Part shown: positions 36,911-49,146 of the stretch, piece after piece
How positions within the stretch are numbered: position 1 is the stretch's first letter
Layout of the letters: every line of letters starts with the position of its first letter
Source of the DNA: Pontederia crassipes
Lineage: Eukaryota; Streptophyta; Magnoliopsida; Commelinales; Pontederiaceae
Reading direction: 5' to 3'
NCBI GenBank assembly: GCA_030549335.1
Contig: CM060189.1
Span: 53,376,953-53,440,952 of the forward strand
Length of the DNA stretch: 64,000 bases
Position numbers and translations under genes: made by a program
The notes under the pieces: generated by a model
Seen by the model: only the letters and a program-made list of their open reading frames with translations
Databases searched by the model: none
What the model was told of the DNA's origin: nothing

Positions 36911-39900
36911 ATGGAGGTAGTGGAGAAAGGAAGTGTATGCGTTACTGGTGCAGGAGGATACATAGCATCATGGCTGGTGAAGCTGCTTCTCTCCAATGGC
37001 TATAAGGTTCACGGAACGGTCAGGAACTCAGGTATAAATATGTTCACATGCTGTTAGATTCAGGGCACCAAATATGCATAGATCGATACAATCTATTAAG
37101 AACGAGAAAGTTTATATATGATTTTTTAAAGAATTAGTCGTTTTGTAAACATCCTTCATCTCATAACATTTTGCAATTTGACACTTGTTCTCAAGCTACC
37201 AGGCGCTAAAAAGTCGATTACCGTAACCTAATAGGAATGTTTCATACTCGCCTCCTTGACTCTTATTCTTTAGTAATCAAGCAATCAGGTGTTGGTTGCT
37301 CATGAACATAGGAATTATCACCTCTGAAAGTGCAACTCCTATTGTCCCTTGAGCTAATCTTCATTCATTACAAGTCGCATAGTTACTCTTTGGTAATATG
37401 CCTCTCATATTTTGCTTGTTCTTTTTAGAATTGCTTTAGAGGGTAGATGATAGTTACTCTTTTTAGATAGTCTCATCACATCTGTTGCTCAGATATACTC
37501 CCAACTTGCAGGTGACCCAAAAAATGCCCATCTGAAGAGTTTTGGGGAGGCATCACAGAACCTTCAACTCTTCAACGCAGACCTGCTTGACTACACCAGT
37601 TTGGTAGCTGCCATTGCTGGATGTGAAGGGGTTTTCCATGTGGCAAGTCCTCTCCCCCCGACCAACGTTGTGCTTGATCCTGAGGCAAGATGACCTTCTT
37701 CATGGACAATACAACTAAATTACTTATTCTCTTTCTCTCCCCCTCTGTCTATGACAATTAACTTGACAGGTGGAAATAGTAAATCCTGCCGTGGAAGGTA
37801 CTCTGAATGTACTCCGAGCATGCTCTGAAGCAAAAGTGAAGAAGGTGGTAGTAGTCTCGTCCATTGCTGCTGTGACGCTCAACCCACATTGGCCCTTGGA
37901 CAAGGTGCAAGATGAGGAGTGTTGGTCAGACAAGGAATTCTGCACTAATCTTAAAGTAATTACAGATCGCTTGGTTTAATATAAAACATGGATAGTTCAA
38001 TTAGCGTCATGTTCATTAAGATGTGGAAATTGGCTATCTTTATTTACTATTGAGTTACTTCTTGTCTTTGTGTGCTTTTTACAGAACTGGTACTTCCTTT
38101 CTAAGACAATGGCAGAAGAAGCAGCATGGAACTACGCCAAAAATAATGGACTTGAGTTGATTACTGTTTGCCCTTCTATTGTGATCGGTCCATTGCTTCA
38201 GCCTACAGTGAATACAAGCAGCATGTTCCTTTTGTGTATCATTAAAGGTTAGAAATTGGAGAACTCAATTATCATGTCTTGCTAGTTCTATTCAAATGTC
38301 ATTATCATGCTTAATTTATTGATATAAATAGATTGAGGAAACCCAAATTGAGGAAAACCAAATAGTTATCACTCTTACCTGTTTTCAACTAGCTAGGAAG
38401 CTCGTCTTATTTAAAGTTTTTTATCTGCTTATTATAAAATTTTTCATTATTTGAATTCTTTGTAAAAGCTTAAATAGGAGTAGCCATGAATGAATCAAAC
38501 ATTTGAGTTTATTCCCTATCCTTTACGGTGTTCATCCTTTTCAGATGAATTCTGAATCATATTTGTGTGTTACGAATGATCCAATCAATCTTTTGATGAT
38601 GCTTTTGAATTGTCAATCTATTTTGGAATTCTCTATGTACTTAAAAGATGTAATTTTCGCCATGTTTTTTTATAACAAATCTTCAAAAGATATGCTCAAT
38701 ACATATAGTAATCATAATCGCATTGAATTCAAAAGTTCTCAATCCGTAAAGTAGGAGAAATGATCCTGCCTTATTGAAATAGTAACAAAAGTATTTATTT
38801 GTTTGTTTGTGTATCTTACTTCTTTAACCCTTGTACTTATTTCCCTTTTCCTTAAATTCTTTCTTTTCTCTTGTCCCAAGTCATTCATGCATGAAATGTA
38901 CTTTTCTTTGGCATATGAAACATAATTTGTTCTACTTATGGCATTCATCTACATGAAACTTACTACAATAGGAGCAAGAGCCATCTTGTTTCCTTTTGAA
39001 AATTTTAATCTTCATTTCTATTTTCTTTCTCAGATTTTCTTCCACATAATTTGCAAACTCAATTACCCCTTTGACTCTGAGAGGGTATCTGGATCATAAT
39101 TCTTAACTTTATTCCTTATCTCGGGCTTTAGTTATTAAAAAAATCTCTGAACTACTTTCATTCTTTTAATCACATCTAATCATTCAAACTAGTAGAATTT
39201 GGTAAAGTATTATGAAATGGTCATTTCTTCTTGTTCTATGCCTTGACATGGTTCTTCTATGTTTTTTTGAAATTCTTTTATAAAATCTCGCCATGAGATG
39301 ATCTCATTTCCCCTGAATTTATTTACCTTGGTAGCAGTTCACCACCATGTTGCCTTTTCATTTAGGATAAGGGTTGCCAAAGGCATTTTCCAACAACAAC
39401 AACAACAACAAAGCCTTATCCCACTAGGTGGGGTCGGCTACATGGATCATACGACGCCATTCCGCATTCGTTGATCCATGTTCATGCGATATGATGCCAA
39501 AGGCATTTTCCAAATTTCAGGATAATACTTTTGCTCAAATACTTCCTCCATAGTACTTACCTATGTTCTAACTAGAATTTCATCATTATCCTTTCTAAAG
39601 ATACGAGGATCTATAGTTATGAATGTCTCCACTTTATTTTGAATTGCACTTTGACGTTCTTGTTCTTCCTTATTTTGAATTTTTTCAGGCAATCTCATCA
39701 AATGTCCAGTAACATAATTGCTAACACTTGAATTTTCTTCATCTCCATAATCTATCTAACAATTCGTAGGAATGAACATATTAATCATAATACATTGTAA
39801 CTTGGATACTTTTTTGCATAACGTAAGTGATATTTCACATAGATAATGAACTCCTAATCTTATAAATTCTATAATTTTGTGTGTATATATTTCATGCAAT

Positions 39901-40725
39901 GCATTTAATCATATACCTTAAGCAATTCAATTTCGTGAGTGTTTATCTTCTACCATGGTAGATTGCACACTTACTAGAAGGAAATTCATAATTTCTAATA
40001 TACAAACCTAAATTATATGTGTCTAATCATATCAGAATTTAGATCTATCCAAAAGTTTATGAGAAGATATTTAAATTTTATATTCATTATTTTTCTTTCA
40101 TTAAATTTAGTCTTTGTTTAGTCTTTTATGGACTTATGTCTCCTTATTGCAGGATGTTTTGAGCAGTTGAAGAACACAACCTGGAACTTTGTCGATGTTC
40201 GTGATGTTGCCGACGCATTGCTTTTGGTGTACCAGAAACCAGACGCATCAGGGCGATACATTTGTGCACCACATACTTGCAGTCTCAAGGAGTTGGTTGA
40301 ACTATTAAAGAGGATGCATCCCAAATATGATTGCCTGAGCAAGTAAGCTTAATTTACACTTCTCTAAGCCTAGTTTACACTTCACTGCCCGATCTAGTTT
40401 GCATTGATGTAATGCATGTGGGAGGTACTGTGATGTTATGGTGCAGACTCGAATCATTTTTTTTTGATACAGTATTGTATATGTACTAGCTATATGTGTT
40501 GCACTCTAACATGGCATGATAATTGAACACTGATTGTGTTAATTGGATGACAGGATTGTGGAGACAGGAATAACCACTAATCTTTCCTCTGAAAAATTGA
40601 AGGCTTTGGGTTGGAATTGCAAGACATTTGAATCATCCGTTGCCGACTCTCTGGAATACTATCAAAAGGCAGGACTGTTGGAGGAAGTTGGATCTCTACA
40701 ATTTCCCCCTCTTTACAATATGTGA
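36911..40725 (+). CDS. Cinnamoyl-CoA-reductase-like short-chain dehydrogenase (334 aa, intact)
   Basis: NADPH-dependent extended SDR of the CCR/DFR superfamily, cytosolic. Six exons join in frame to 334 codons: 36911-37031, 37512-37684, 37770-37955, 38085-38247, 40153-40342, 40554-40725. The NADP-binding motif [14 protein letters not shown] is at residues 10-23. [10 protein letters not shown] strand, a [10 protein letters not shown] strand (catalytic Ser) and the YxxxK pair in [12 protein letters not shown] follow. Exon 5 holds [16 protein letters not shown]. True lignin CCRs carry NWYCYGK; here it is NWYFLSK, so this is a CCR-like enzyme of unknown substrate. Intron 2 is GC-AG (donor gcaaga at 37685); the other four are GT-AG. 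Intron 4 is 1.9 kb because of retroelement insertions. No stop or frameshift was found, so the gene is probably functional. Confidence 0.93.
38750..39780 (-). pseudogene. Decayed Ty3/gypsy gag in intron 4 of the CCR-like gene
   Basis: Read on the minus strand, broken frames give a retrotransposon gag outline: [16 protein letters not shown] near 39370-39520, [13 protein letters not shown] near 39270-39310, and a zinc-knuckle-like [12 protein letters not shown] near 38945-38985. Stops interrupt every stretch and no pol is present. It lies antisense to the host gene. A short RTE-tail element is inserted in it at 39394. Confidence 0.62.
39394..39494 (-). mobile_element. Short SINE-like element sharing the RTE tail (101 bp)
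   Basis: It is flanked by a perfect 19-bp duplication, tgccaaaggcattttccaa, at 39375-39393 and 39495-39513. It has the same (CAA)n tail and ccttatcccactaggtgggg block as the copies in bZIP intron 1. It breaks off in the SINE body after gttcatgcgat, so it is shorter than the 17372 copy. Confidence 0.92.
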
Positions 40726-40858
40726 ATCTTAAATCTTAAAGATTAGATCAATCATTTAGTTGATAATATATATAATGGTTGAAAGGATTCAAGTGTTAAA
40801 AAATTCAATCCATTTCAATAATCCCTTATGTGAAGCTTCTTACTTTTACTTGCTCAAT

Positions 40859-40936
40859 ACAACAACAACAACAAAGCCTTATCCCACTAGGTGGGGTCGG
40901 CTATATGGATCATACGACTTCGTTGATCCATGTTCA
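40859..40936 (-). mobile_element. Short SINE-like element sharing the RTE tail (78 bp)
   Basis: It lies 134 bp beyond the CCR-like stop codon, possibly in its 3' untranslated region. It is flanked by tgctcaat at 40851-40858 and 40937-40944 (8 bp). It is the most truncated copy and also lacks about 12 bp after tcatacgac. Confidence 0.8.
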
Positions 40937-41890
40937 TGCTCAATGAATCAAAAAAATGATACTAGTGGCAACTATACTTTAAACTTTCCCATCAGGGATG
41001 TTATTTAAGTTCATTTTGAAACCTTGTTTTTTTTATGAATTATTCACTCTAATTGGTAATTGGAACATTAGTGTTTGGAGAACCTTATTTGTAACTAATT
41101 AATCAATGTTGCTTTCCTGTAAAAAATATATAATCTGGTATATCCAACTCGATTTTAGCTGATCTAAATTGTATTGGTTGGGTCATATTTATTTATTTAT
41201 TTATTCATTTTTTTGGAAAATTCTCAATCAACCCCTGCCCCAGTAAATCATGTCTCCAGAAGCATGTCTTTACTTTATAGATATTGCACAGACTTTAGTA
41301 TAGTCATCCTTCTTTAATTCCTGACTTTGTCTACTTAGCCTTTTCGTCATGTGTGGACTTTCTCTATCATTCTTGCACAATATTGAAATCATTTTTAGAC
41401 ATTTCAATTTGAAAAAAAATATTTTCAGGTTCTCCACATGCTATCTCCAAAGCGATAGAGACCCCATGTGAGTGAGTAATCGAGCCTGATTGACATACTA
41501 TGTACATGCATAAAAAATATTTTGTCATAAATACTATGTGTTTTCATGAAATAATTTAATGTCTTTTGAGTACTTATTTCATTTCTACATTTTACACAAA
41601 ATTAAGGTATCTCGGCGGTAGGCTACCGAAAAATTAAGGTATCTCGGTGTAATGTATTCAATTGACATGTTCTCTTTATGTTTTTGTCTTGTGCAAATTT
41701 ATACTTTGTATAGATATGTTTTCTACATAGGCGATAGATGCTTCATTGTCACAGTATAACATTATCTTTTTTTATTGCATCTTTTGAAACTTGCATGTGT
41801 TAAAAGAATCTTTTCATCCAAAGGGTTTCTTCCGTTGTAAATGATTACACTATGAATTTTGCCTCCATAGAGGACAATGCCCGTGCAATC

Positions 41891-42166
41891 CTACTTTTTG
41901 CTGCTCCATGTGATAGTGTCATTGCTTAGCAATAACGCATATCGAAATGTTGATGAACAATGTTCATCGATGTCATCATCCCAATTGACATTTGTGTATT
42001 TGGTGATTAACAAGTTCCCTCCATGGTAACATTGGGCGAGATTTGTAATCACTTTGAGGTATCTCATAATTCTTTTCCCAGTCTTTAAATGTCGACATCT
42101 AGGATTTGCTTGATATTGACCAACTAGATCCATAATGTAACATATATCTAATCGAGTGTACAACAT
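41891..42166 (-). pseudogene. Ty1/copia reverse transcriptase/RNase H fragment
   Basis: A 91-codon minus-strand frame matches the RT-RNase H junction of copia polyproteins. It has YTRLDICYIMDLVGQYQANP, then KRIMRYLK, then a degenerate YTNVNWDDDIDEHCSST (family: YSDADWAG...RKSTSG), then TITWSSKK. It ends at the copia-typical WSSKK, with no LTR nearby. A stray fragment, unrelated in position to the 28-34 kb element. Confidence 0.85.
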
Positions 42167-42829
42167 AAATATTTAATTGCTGATCACACTTATGTAGGGA
42201 TACATTTCCTTTATTCTTTTGAAGTCTTAGGGCACTGAGACTTAGACCTTCACCTTTTATAATAGGGGTGTCAATGAGTTTTCATTCATCAAAAGATATT
42301 ATAAGATTTTCTTCATGTACGATTCTTCCAACAAAGAAAGAAGTTTCTTAGAACGATTTTGTTGTAAGTTGTTTCACCCATATTCTTCCTCTCAAATATG
42401 GAGGACAACCCCATTTTAATGATGATAATAAATATAATATCCTTAATTTGATCAAAAAAAAAATCATATATGTTAATGTATTATATCATGCGATTGATAA
42501 AATAATATGATATATGTTCTAAGGCATGAACTTTAACTCGAAAAGTTGGATCCTAGAAAGTGATGAAAATTCGCATAATGCAAGAAAATGTGATTTTAAA
42601 AGATGTGACAATTTGAAAAAATAATTTTATCGATAAGCTAATTATCAATAGCTGAACAATAATTTTATATACTAATTTATGTTAAATTATTATCATATCA
42701 ATAATTCAATTAAAAATAAAAAAAAATCAATGATCAACTATGATACTATTATGTTCAGGAACCATCAATATCACCATGATCATATTGAATTATAATTAAT
42801 AACCCCATCAATAACCTTTTCCCGAATTA

Positions 42830-44200
42830 AATTTGGGCAGGGTGGGTAACTTAACTCGGGTCGAGTTCTATCTCATCAGACTTCGACCAAGGAACCCGGA
42901 CCGGGTGTGGTGTGAACCCAAGCCGGGTCGGCCCAATTCACCTATTTTCATTCTCTATATCGAAACTTGGGCCGGATCGAGTAGCACTTGGACCGATTTG
43001 GCCTCATCCAATCCCTATTCGCATTCGAATCACAAGACTTGGGTCGAGTAATTTGAAACCCGATCCAAATCTGACTATCACTCTTCGCATCACACTTGAG
43101 CATCACAACTCGGGCCACGCTACACGATAACCCAGGCCGAGCTCATTGAACTCGCTTTGGTTTCAATCCTATTCGCACCGGGTTCATAGGAACCCGAGCT
43201 GAGCTCTGCAAAACTTGTCCTAGGTTTTGCCACTATCAGAAAGTCGTCTTTTCGGTGCAACTTCTGGCCCTCATATGTATGTCATATAATATCTAATCAA
43301 TGCAAACAATATATTAATGTAATTTATGTATAATGGAAAACCGACGACATGAGATTTTCCTACGTACCTTAAGTTGGTTGAAAACAAACTATGTTCATGT
43401 TTGCAGGAAACTGCACGGACGTCAAGATTTGGTCGACGATTTCTCCGTGATGAGACCTTGAAATTTGCTCCTATCAGTTGGATTTTGTTCTACTATGTTA
43501 GGGCTTTATGCTGGCCGCGCTCTCAGGTGTTTTGATTTATGAAAAAACGGAGGAGAAAGATGATCTCATGGTGCAAAATTTTTTGAAGGCCAATCATCCT
43601 TTCTAGCCACCTTTTATAACTCTTAATTAAGATCTCTCACTTCTATTAGACTTTGGACTAATTCTTCATCAATCATGATCATCCATCATTAATTATCTTT
43701 ATGTCAAATATTCATATTTAATTAAATTCGAATTTCACTAATTATTTTATAATCATACTTATAAAAAATTTATTTATACTCAAATTTCTTTTTATCTCTT
43801 CCATAACTTCTTTCAATTGCTTTCACCTTTTTCTTTTATTTCCTTCTTTTCTCTAATTTTTGGAATTATTTAATTTCATAATACTTTATCATCTAATTTT
43901 TGAATTAAAATAATAATAAATATTATTTTAATGATTGAAATATTTTTAAACCATAAAATTCTCAATGAAAGTTCTATATCCATTAAACATTCTTTTGGAG
44001 CTTAAATCAAATTGAAATTTAATTTCACTCTAATTATAATTCTTATTTTAAGTAGGACTTAGTCTTTTTTCTATTCGTATTCTTTTCAAACTCTTATTTA
44101 ATTTTCTTTAACACTTAAATTTGAGTCAAATTACTTTGTTACCCTGTTAAGTTTTCTTTAATTACCCTTTCATTCTCTTTTATGACCAGCCAGGCATTTC
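42830..44200. repeat. LTR-like dispersed repeat, copy 1
   Basis: A GC-richer part with many cccggg, gggtcgag and acccgagc motifs is followed by an AT-rich part. The block shares its layout and phrases with 59050-60310: a gtaccttaagttg stretch, then gaaactgc/tagctgc, gtgacctcgaaa-like and gaaaatggaagagaaagat-like text. The shared order suggests two copies of one LTR family. No target duplication or internal region was identified, so the ends are approximate. Open frames in the GC-rich part are not genes. Confidence 0.5.
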
Positions 44201-44966
44201 GCAAATCGACAGTGTTGAGATTTGCTAAAAAATGGGAGATCTCCAGTAAACATAGGTGCATGGATAACTGAAGGGCTCATCTTGATTCTGATCTGTGCTG
44301 AGCTTTTTAACACACGCCAACATTCTGAGTGTCATAAAATCCGCGTTTTTCTGCGTTGTAAACATACAAATTGAAACAAAATGCTAGTTGCTGTCCTGCT
44401 TACAGTCTATAAAAGTCAAGTATTTCATTCATATTTTTTTAGCTGTTTCTTTTTTCTTCTTTCTGATGCTCTCAGTAGCATCAATGATAGGCCAATAATT
44501 GTAGCATGGAAAACTACATACCATATGCCAAAGGTGCGAGTTCGATATGCATCATCATGTCACGATTCACAAATGGTGAGAAGAATGAGAGCATGCTCAG
44601 CACTCATTCAGGATGTCTAATCACCGTTCTAAACAACGCACATGAATGAATTACAAACAGTTCTGGCCAGCAAATGATTTATTCCTAATTTTGTGTACCA
44701 TAGATCTGATTTCGTTCCTATATAGACCCCCAATTCTTTTATTTGGATGCGTCAAGAAAATTATTGTCTTTTCTTTTTATTCGATAAAACAGTGTAAAGT
44801 ACTCTTATATTATCTCATATCTGGCATGTGTACTGCAAAGATCTAACATCATTGCCACCCTCCTAGGATTTTCTAATCCATATATGTAAAATGTATACGA
44901 TATCAAATTACAATGTGCAACTAGATGTTGTACAAAAATTCAAGGGAAATCTCTAATGGAATATCT

Positions 44967-46588
44967 TTAAGATACATTGCCTGCAGTAGGACTTTGAGCT
45001 TCAACCTGCTCCTTCAACTCGATTGGAATCTCAGGAGCTGCCTGTACATTGTTATCAGATTCAATAGTTATCGGTACTTGAGGCTCGGAAGGGATTGAGG
45101 CCTCTGCAGTCGAGCTTGAAGGTTCCGAAGCCTCGACGGTCGGGGCAATTTGAGCTTCGGCAGGTACGGAGGCTTCTATGATGCTAACTGGCTTGAACTT
45201 GTTGATGTAGTAACTCAGAGGCGGCCCGGAGTACGCCGGTTCCCGTACTTGTGGTTTCTTGCTAACTTGAAGGAGTGTGAACGATGCTACAGCTACTGAA
45301 ACGAGGGCTAGGCCGGCAGCAAGTGCAACAGTGTTTTCTGATCCTTCCGATGATGTTCCTGCATTTCCTGAGCTTATGGCGCTCTCTGCAACATAAACTG
45401 TGGGCTGGAGAACAAGTGTTTTAGAATAAAACTGGTCCGTATGCATAGTAACAAAAATTCCTGGATGTTCAATACAAATCAACATCTTGTGCGTAAAAAG
45501 GAGAAATTTAATAAATGATGCTCTTTTCTATTTTGTAATCTAATGTTGCTTTGATCTTGATGTAATTGGAAGCTTCAGTGTTCAGTTATAGTTTCAGAAC
45601 CCCATCTAATGCTGCATTAATAAGAATTTCTTTCACTAATGGCATTTCAAAAATTTTTTCCCTTGAGCTTCCCACGAGAAATGCAACTAATTAACAAAGA
45701 TTAGCCTCGCAAACTCATCTCTAACATTTGAGATTGTTCACTCTTGTTCTACGATTTCAACTTCCATATCCCCATTGCGAATAAGTATTCAATGACATGT
45801 ACAAGATTTGATATGAAGGACATTGACAGGGATCGAGAGATGCCACCAGTGGCTTGTCAATAATTTGTTATCAACATTAATGAATCTCGAGGTCAAAATA
45901 TTTAGAATTTCTGAATATATATAGTTGAAAAGATAATTAATTACTGAAGAAACGAAATGATAATTTGAAGGTTGAAATGCCAACCTCAACTGAGTAAATG
46001 TTTGTCTGTCCAGCAGTATCTTTCTCCACATAACCAGTCCACCCCTTCTTCCTAGGTGGGAATGTTCCAACAACCTTTGTCTTTTCACCTGCAAGCCACT
46101 CCATGCTGACCTTTCCAACCTGCAAAATGTTTCACAGCTCAGTTTCTACTGGATTTCATCACGACACACCAAAGTCCATGGAAACCAGATGCAAAATCAT
46201 TCAACTACAATTCACTGCAAAATACTTTGCACAAGACCACATTCATGTAAAGGCTTCTTGTTTCAGCACATCACACAGGATACATCAGAAACTACTCCAA
46301 ACTTTTTCTCTCTTTTTATTGACAACAGGCATCTGAAGCAAGAGAGCTCACCTCCTTATCCGGGGCACATTCTTCAGTATTGCAGTCGGATTCTTCAGTG
46401 CCAGCAGAGGCATTGACGATGAAGAGCCTCGAGTTGCTCTTCGCCCTCACCACCCTGCTGAAGAATCTCTGAGAGGAGGGGAACACGCAGCTGTTGGCGT
46501 ATATCATGGACTGAGAAGTGCACGACATGGCACAACCAAATGCTGAAGTACAGTCTGAAGAACAGCTGGTGAACCACCGAGGCTCCAA
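44967..46588 (-). CDS. MPH1: MPH1-like thylakoid protein (maintenance of PSII under high light)
   Basis: Homologue of Arabidopsis MPH1, a proline-rich thylakoid membrane protein that protects photosystem II in strong light. Exons: 46588-46352, 46119-45985 and 45404-44967. All are phase 0 and GT-AG, giving 269 codons. The N-terminus is Ser/Arg-rich with few acidic residues, fitting a chloroplast transit peptide. A second ATG at 46528 (MSCTSQSMIYANS) is an equally plausible start. Exon 2 is the conserved core: VGKVSMEWLAGEKTKVVG, TFPPRKKGWTGYVEKDTAG. Exon 3 has AESAISSG, one membrane helix (VALAAGLALVSVAVASFTLL), the signature YSGPPLSYYINKFKP, and a Pro/Glu/Ser-rich tail. The frame is uninterrupted, so the gene is probably functional. 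Confidence 0.92.
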
Positions 46589-46599
46589 ATCTTTATAGC

Positions 46600-47620
46600 G
46601 CTCTCAGGATTGCCGTCAGGAATCCCTCAGGCTTCAGATGTCTGCTTAGATTTCCTCCTCTTCTTTCCTTTGGCTGGGTGCAAACCACGGAAAGATCCTC
46701 TGGTTGGAATCTGTGGCTAGCGGCGAGTGGATCACCGAAGGCCACGTCTCTCTCTCTCTACTTTTGCACAGATTTTTTTCAAGATAACAAGTAACTAAAT
46801 ACGTTACGTTCACAACAAAGAGAGGGCCGGATGGGGGGTTTAGGGGCCGTGTAGTTCACAACAATAACTGATATTTTTTAGTAGCCAAAAAATGGAAATA
46901 TGATTAAATCTCTTTTTCTTCTAAAGTAACCTAGAAAATTGTAACTTTTGTTTTTTTAACCATTTTAAAGGAATATTTAATTTTGTCATTGCCTAGAATA
47001 CCATTATTCAACTTATTTTTCTCCTTTTCAATCATGTAATTTTACTAAAACATGTCATTATATATTTTTGTATTATTTAATATTAGGGACAGTCATTTAT
47101 TAGTGATGTTTAGATACTTTTTAGTTAATTTTTCACTATGTGATGATGCAAATAAATACTATAGGATAACTAAATAAATACTAATCTGCTTCAATTAGTA
47201 GACGAATATTGTATTCTTGAAATAGATAAATGTTATATCTTATCGATTTTATTCTGCCAAATTTTATTATCACACCAAACGTGTGATTTGGTTTATCCCT
47301 ACAATCTACATAAAATAGTAAGATGTCAACGACTGAACATATGATAAATCGGAAATAAATAATGAAAGAAGGAAGGAAACTTGTAATAGAAAATGTAAAA
47401 GAGCGTGTAACATCTCGAGATTCGCATGCACAAAAGATATGATCTAAATTTTTCTTTAACTTTGACTCGTCAACGCATAGTCCTTAGTGGAAGACTTAAT
47501 TATAATATTCTTTTACAACGACAGAAACATCCTATATAATTTTCAAGGACACGTGGGTTATGAATATATAATTATACAATAAGGGATACTATCAATGTCC
47601 ATATGCAATGTGCATGTACC
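46600..47620. other. MPH1 upstream region and intergenic DNA
   Basis: The 150 bp above the MPH1 start is GC-richer and includes a CT run at 46744-46760, consistent with leader and promoter. The rest is AT-rich with no supported gene. ttaggggccgtgtagttc at 46847 resembles a Tourist-type terminus, but no convincing right end was found. Confidence 0.4.
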
Positions 47621-47624
47621 ATAT

Positions 47625-48270
47625 CACTATAGTTATTAGTTACCGATTTTAGCGACTCCATATTTCGTAGCAATATTGTTACAATTAGAGACAAATTAGT
47701 GACAGATTTGAAACACATTTAGTATATCATCTCCATAAACTTAACTGACAATATAGTGACGTAATTGTGTCAACATTAACTACAGAAATTATAATCACTA
47801 ATATTAGTCAAAATATTGTAGCCAAGCTGTAACAAATCTGTCACTATATAGTGACACTACTCGGTCTCTAATTTGTCTCAAGTATGTCGCTAACAGTTAC
47901 ATATTTACTACATATTTGGGACACATTTAGTGCACCGTATTCACAAATTTAACTGATAATATAGTGACAAGTTTGTGACCATATTAAGTACAAACATTAT
48001 GGTCCCTAATATCAGTTAGTATATTGTAACTAATCTGTCCCTAAAATAAGACACTAATTTGTCTCTACTTTGTCTCAAATTTTGTTGCTAACGGTTAAAA
48101 ATTTACTACATATTTGAGACATATTTAGTGCACCATCTCCACAAAAAATAACTTAAATTGACACTAATCTGTCTCTAAACTATGATACTAATCTGTAACT
48201 AATTTGTCCTTAAATTGACACTAATTTGTCTCTATCCTGTCTCAAATGTTATCATTAATAATTATAAATT
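47625..48270. repeat. Subterminal repeat zone (CACTA-like)
   Basis: A block of about 210 bp recurs two to three times with variation. It has catttagtatatcatctcc, then aacttaactgacaatatag, then tgtgac, at 47718, 47930 and, partly, 48120. Motifs such as ctaatctgtc and ctaatttgtctc repeat throughout. Such arrays are typical transposase-binding subterminal regions of CACTA elements. Confidence 0.65.
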
Positions 48271-48718
48271 TACTACTGACTTGCGATAATTTTTTAACAA
48301 CCATTTATGCTATCTACTTTAGTTATAATTTCTTTTGCTTATAATGGCTTGACGTTTGTACAAAAACATTTTGGAATCAATAATTGATCATCAAAAGTGA
48401 AATGATTTTATTTTATTATTTAATAATTGAAATAACTTTCAAGATTTTTAAGGTTAATGTGAAAACTATAATAGAAAATTTAACTGTATATGTGTTTGTA
48501 CATGATAATCAATGGATGCCAGTAAGATTGTTAGAAACATAAATTTATATTCCTTTTCCTTTCTACTTATGATAATATATTATTATTTTAATTCTCATTT
48601 TTATTTATACATTTATGTATATATATAGATGGGATTAGGACTTTTATTAGGTTGACAAGTAAATTTACAAATAGGTAAAACAATTATGGCAATATAAATG
48701 AAAACTAAAAGAATCTAA

Positions 48719-48722
<4 letters not shown>

Positions 48723-48769
<47 letters not shown>
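48723..48769. repeat. (AT)n microsatellite
   Basis: About 23 uninterrupted AT repeats. The nearby minus-strand open frame merely translates the repeat. Confidence 0.95.
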
Positions 48770-48776
<7 letters not shown>

Positions 48777-48790
48777 TATATATGAGGAAG

Positions 48791-49146
48791 CGCCAACGTT
48801 ATAGGCATCTCACGCATGGATGCGGAGCACATTTTTACTATTCGTCGGGACATCCACGACTATGCAAGAAAATGGTCATTCCGGGTCATTGGCGGTGGCA
48901 CTGCCTACAGAACTACCATTCAGTGACCACCCTTTACACATTCAAGGAGCCCTATGTTGGGAGGGATCGTGGTCTCGGAGTCGTACGTGGTGGATGTGTC
49001 TCACTCGAAACACCTACGAACATTACGTGGGAATATGACGAACGATGTGCGGGTACTCGTTATACCATCATTGGCCATGGATTTCTTACTGAATGGTGAA
49101 GATGTGCTCCACATCCATACGTCGAAACACCTATGACGCATGTGCA
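48791..49146. mobile_element. Small foldback element or inverted-repeat remnant
   Basis: The left arm 48801-48845 (ataggcatctcacgcatgga, then tgcggagcacat) is mirrored by 49092-49136. The right arm's complement has ataggtgtttcgacgtatgg followed by atgtggagcacat. The loop has balanced composition and three overlapping open frames of 60-105 codons without recognisable domains, so I do not call a gene. Confidence 0.5.

Noticed and set aside
42833-43130. Two 72-codon plus frames
   Set aside because: They lie in an LTR-like repeat of cccggg-type motifs and have no domain.
44381-44846. Frames of 79 and 66 codons downstream of MPH1
   Set aside because: Weak, with no motif or splice context, and probably intergenic.
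46847-47285. Possible Tourist MITE starting ttaggggccgtgtag
   Set aside because: The right end caccaaacgtgtg does not pair well and no TTA duplication could be placed.
48665-49136. Overlapping open frames of 60-105 codons
   Set aside because: One simply translates an (AT)n repeat. The others lie in the loop of an inverted repeat and show no domain.
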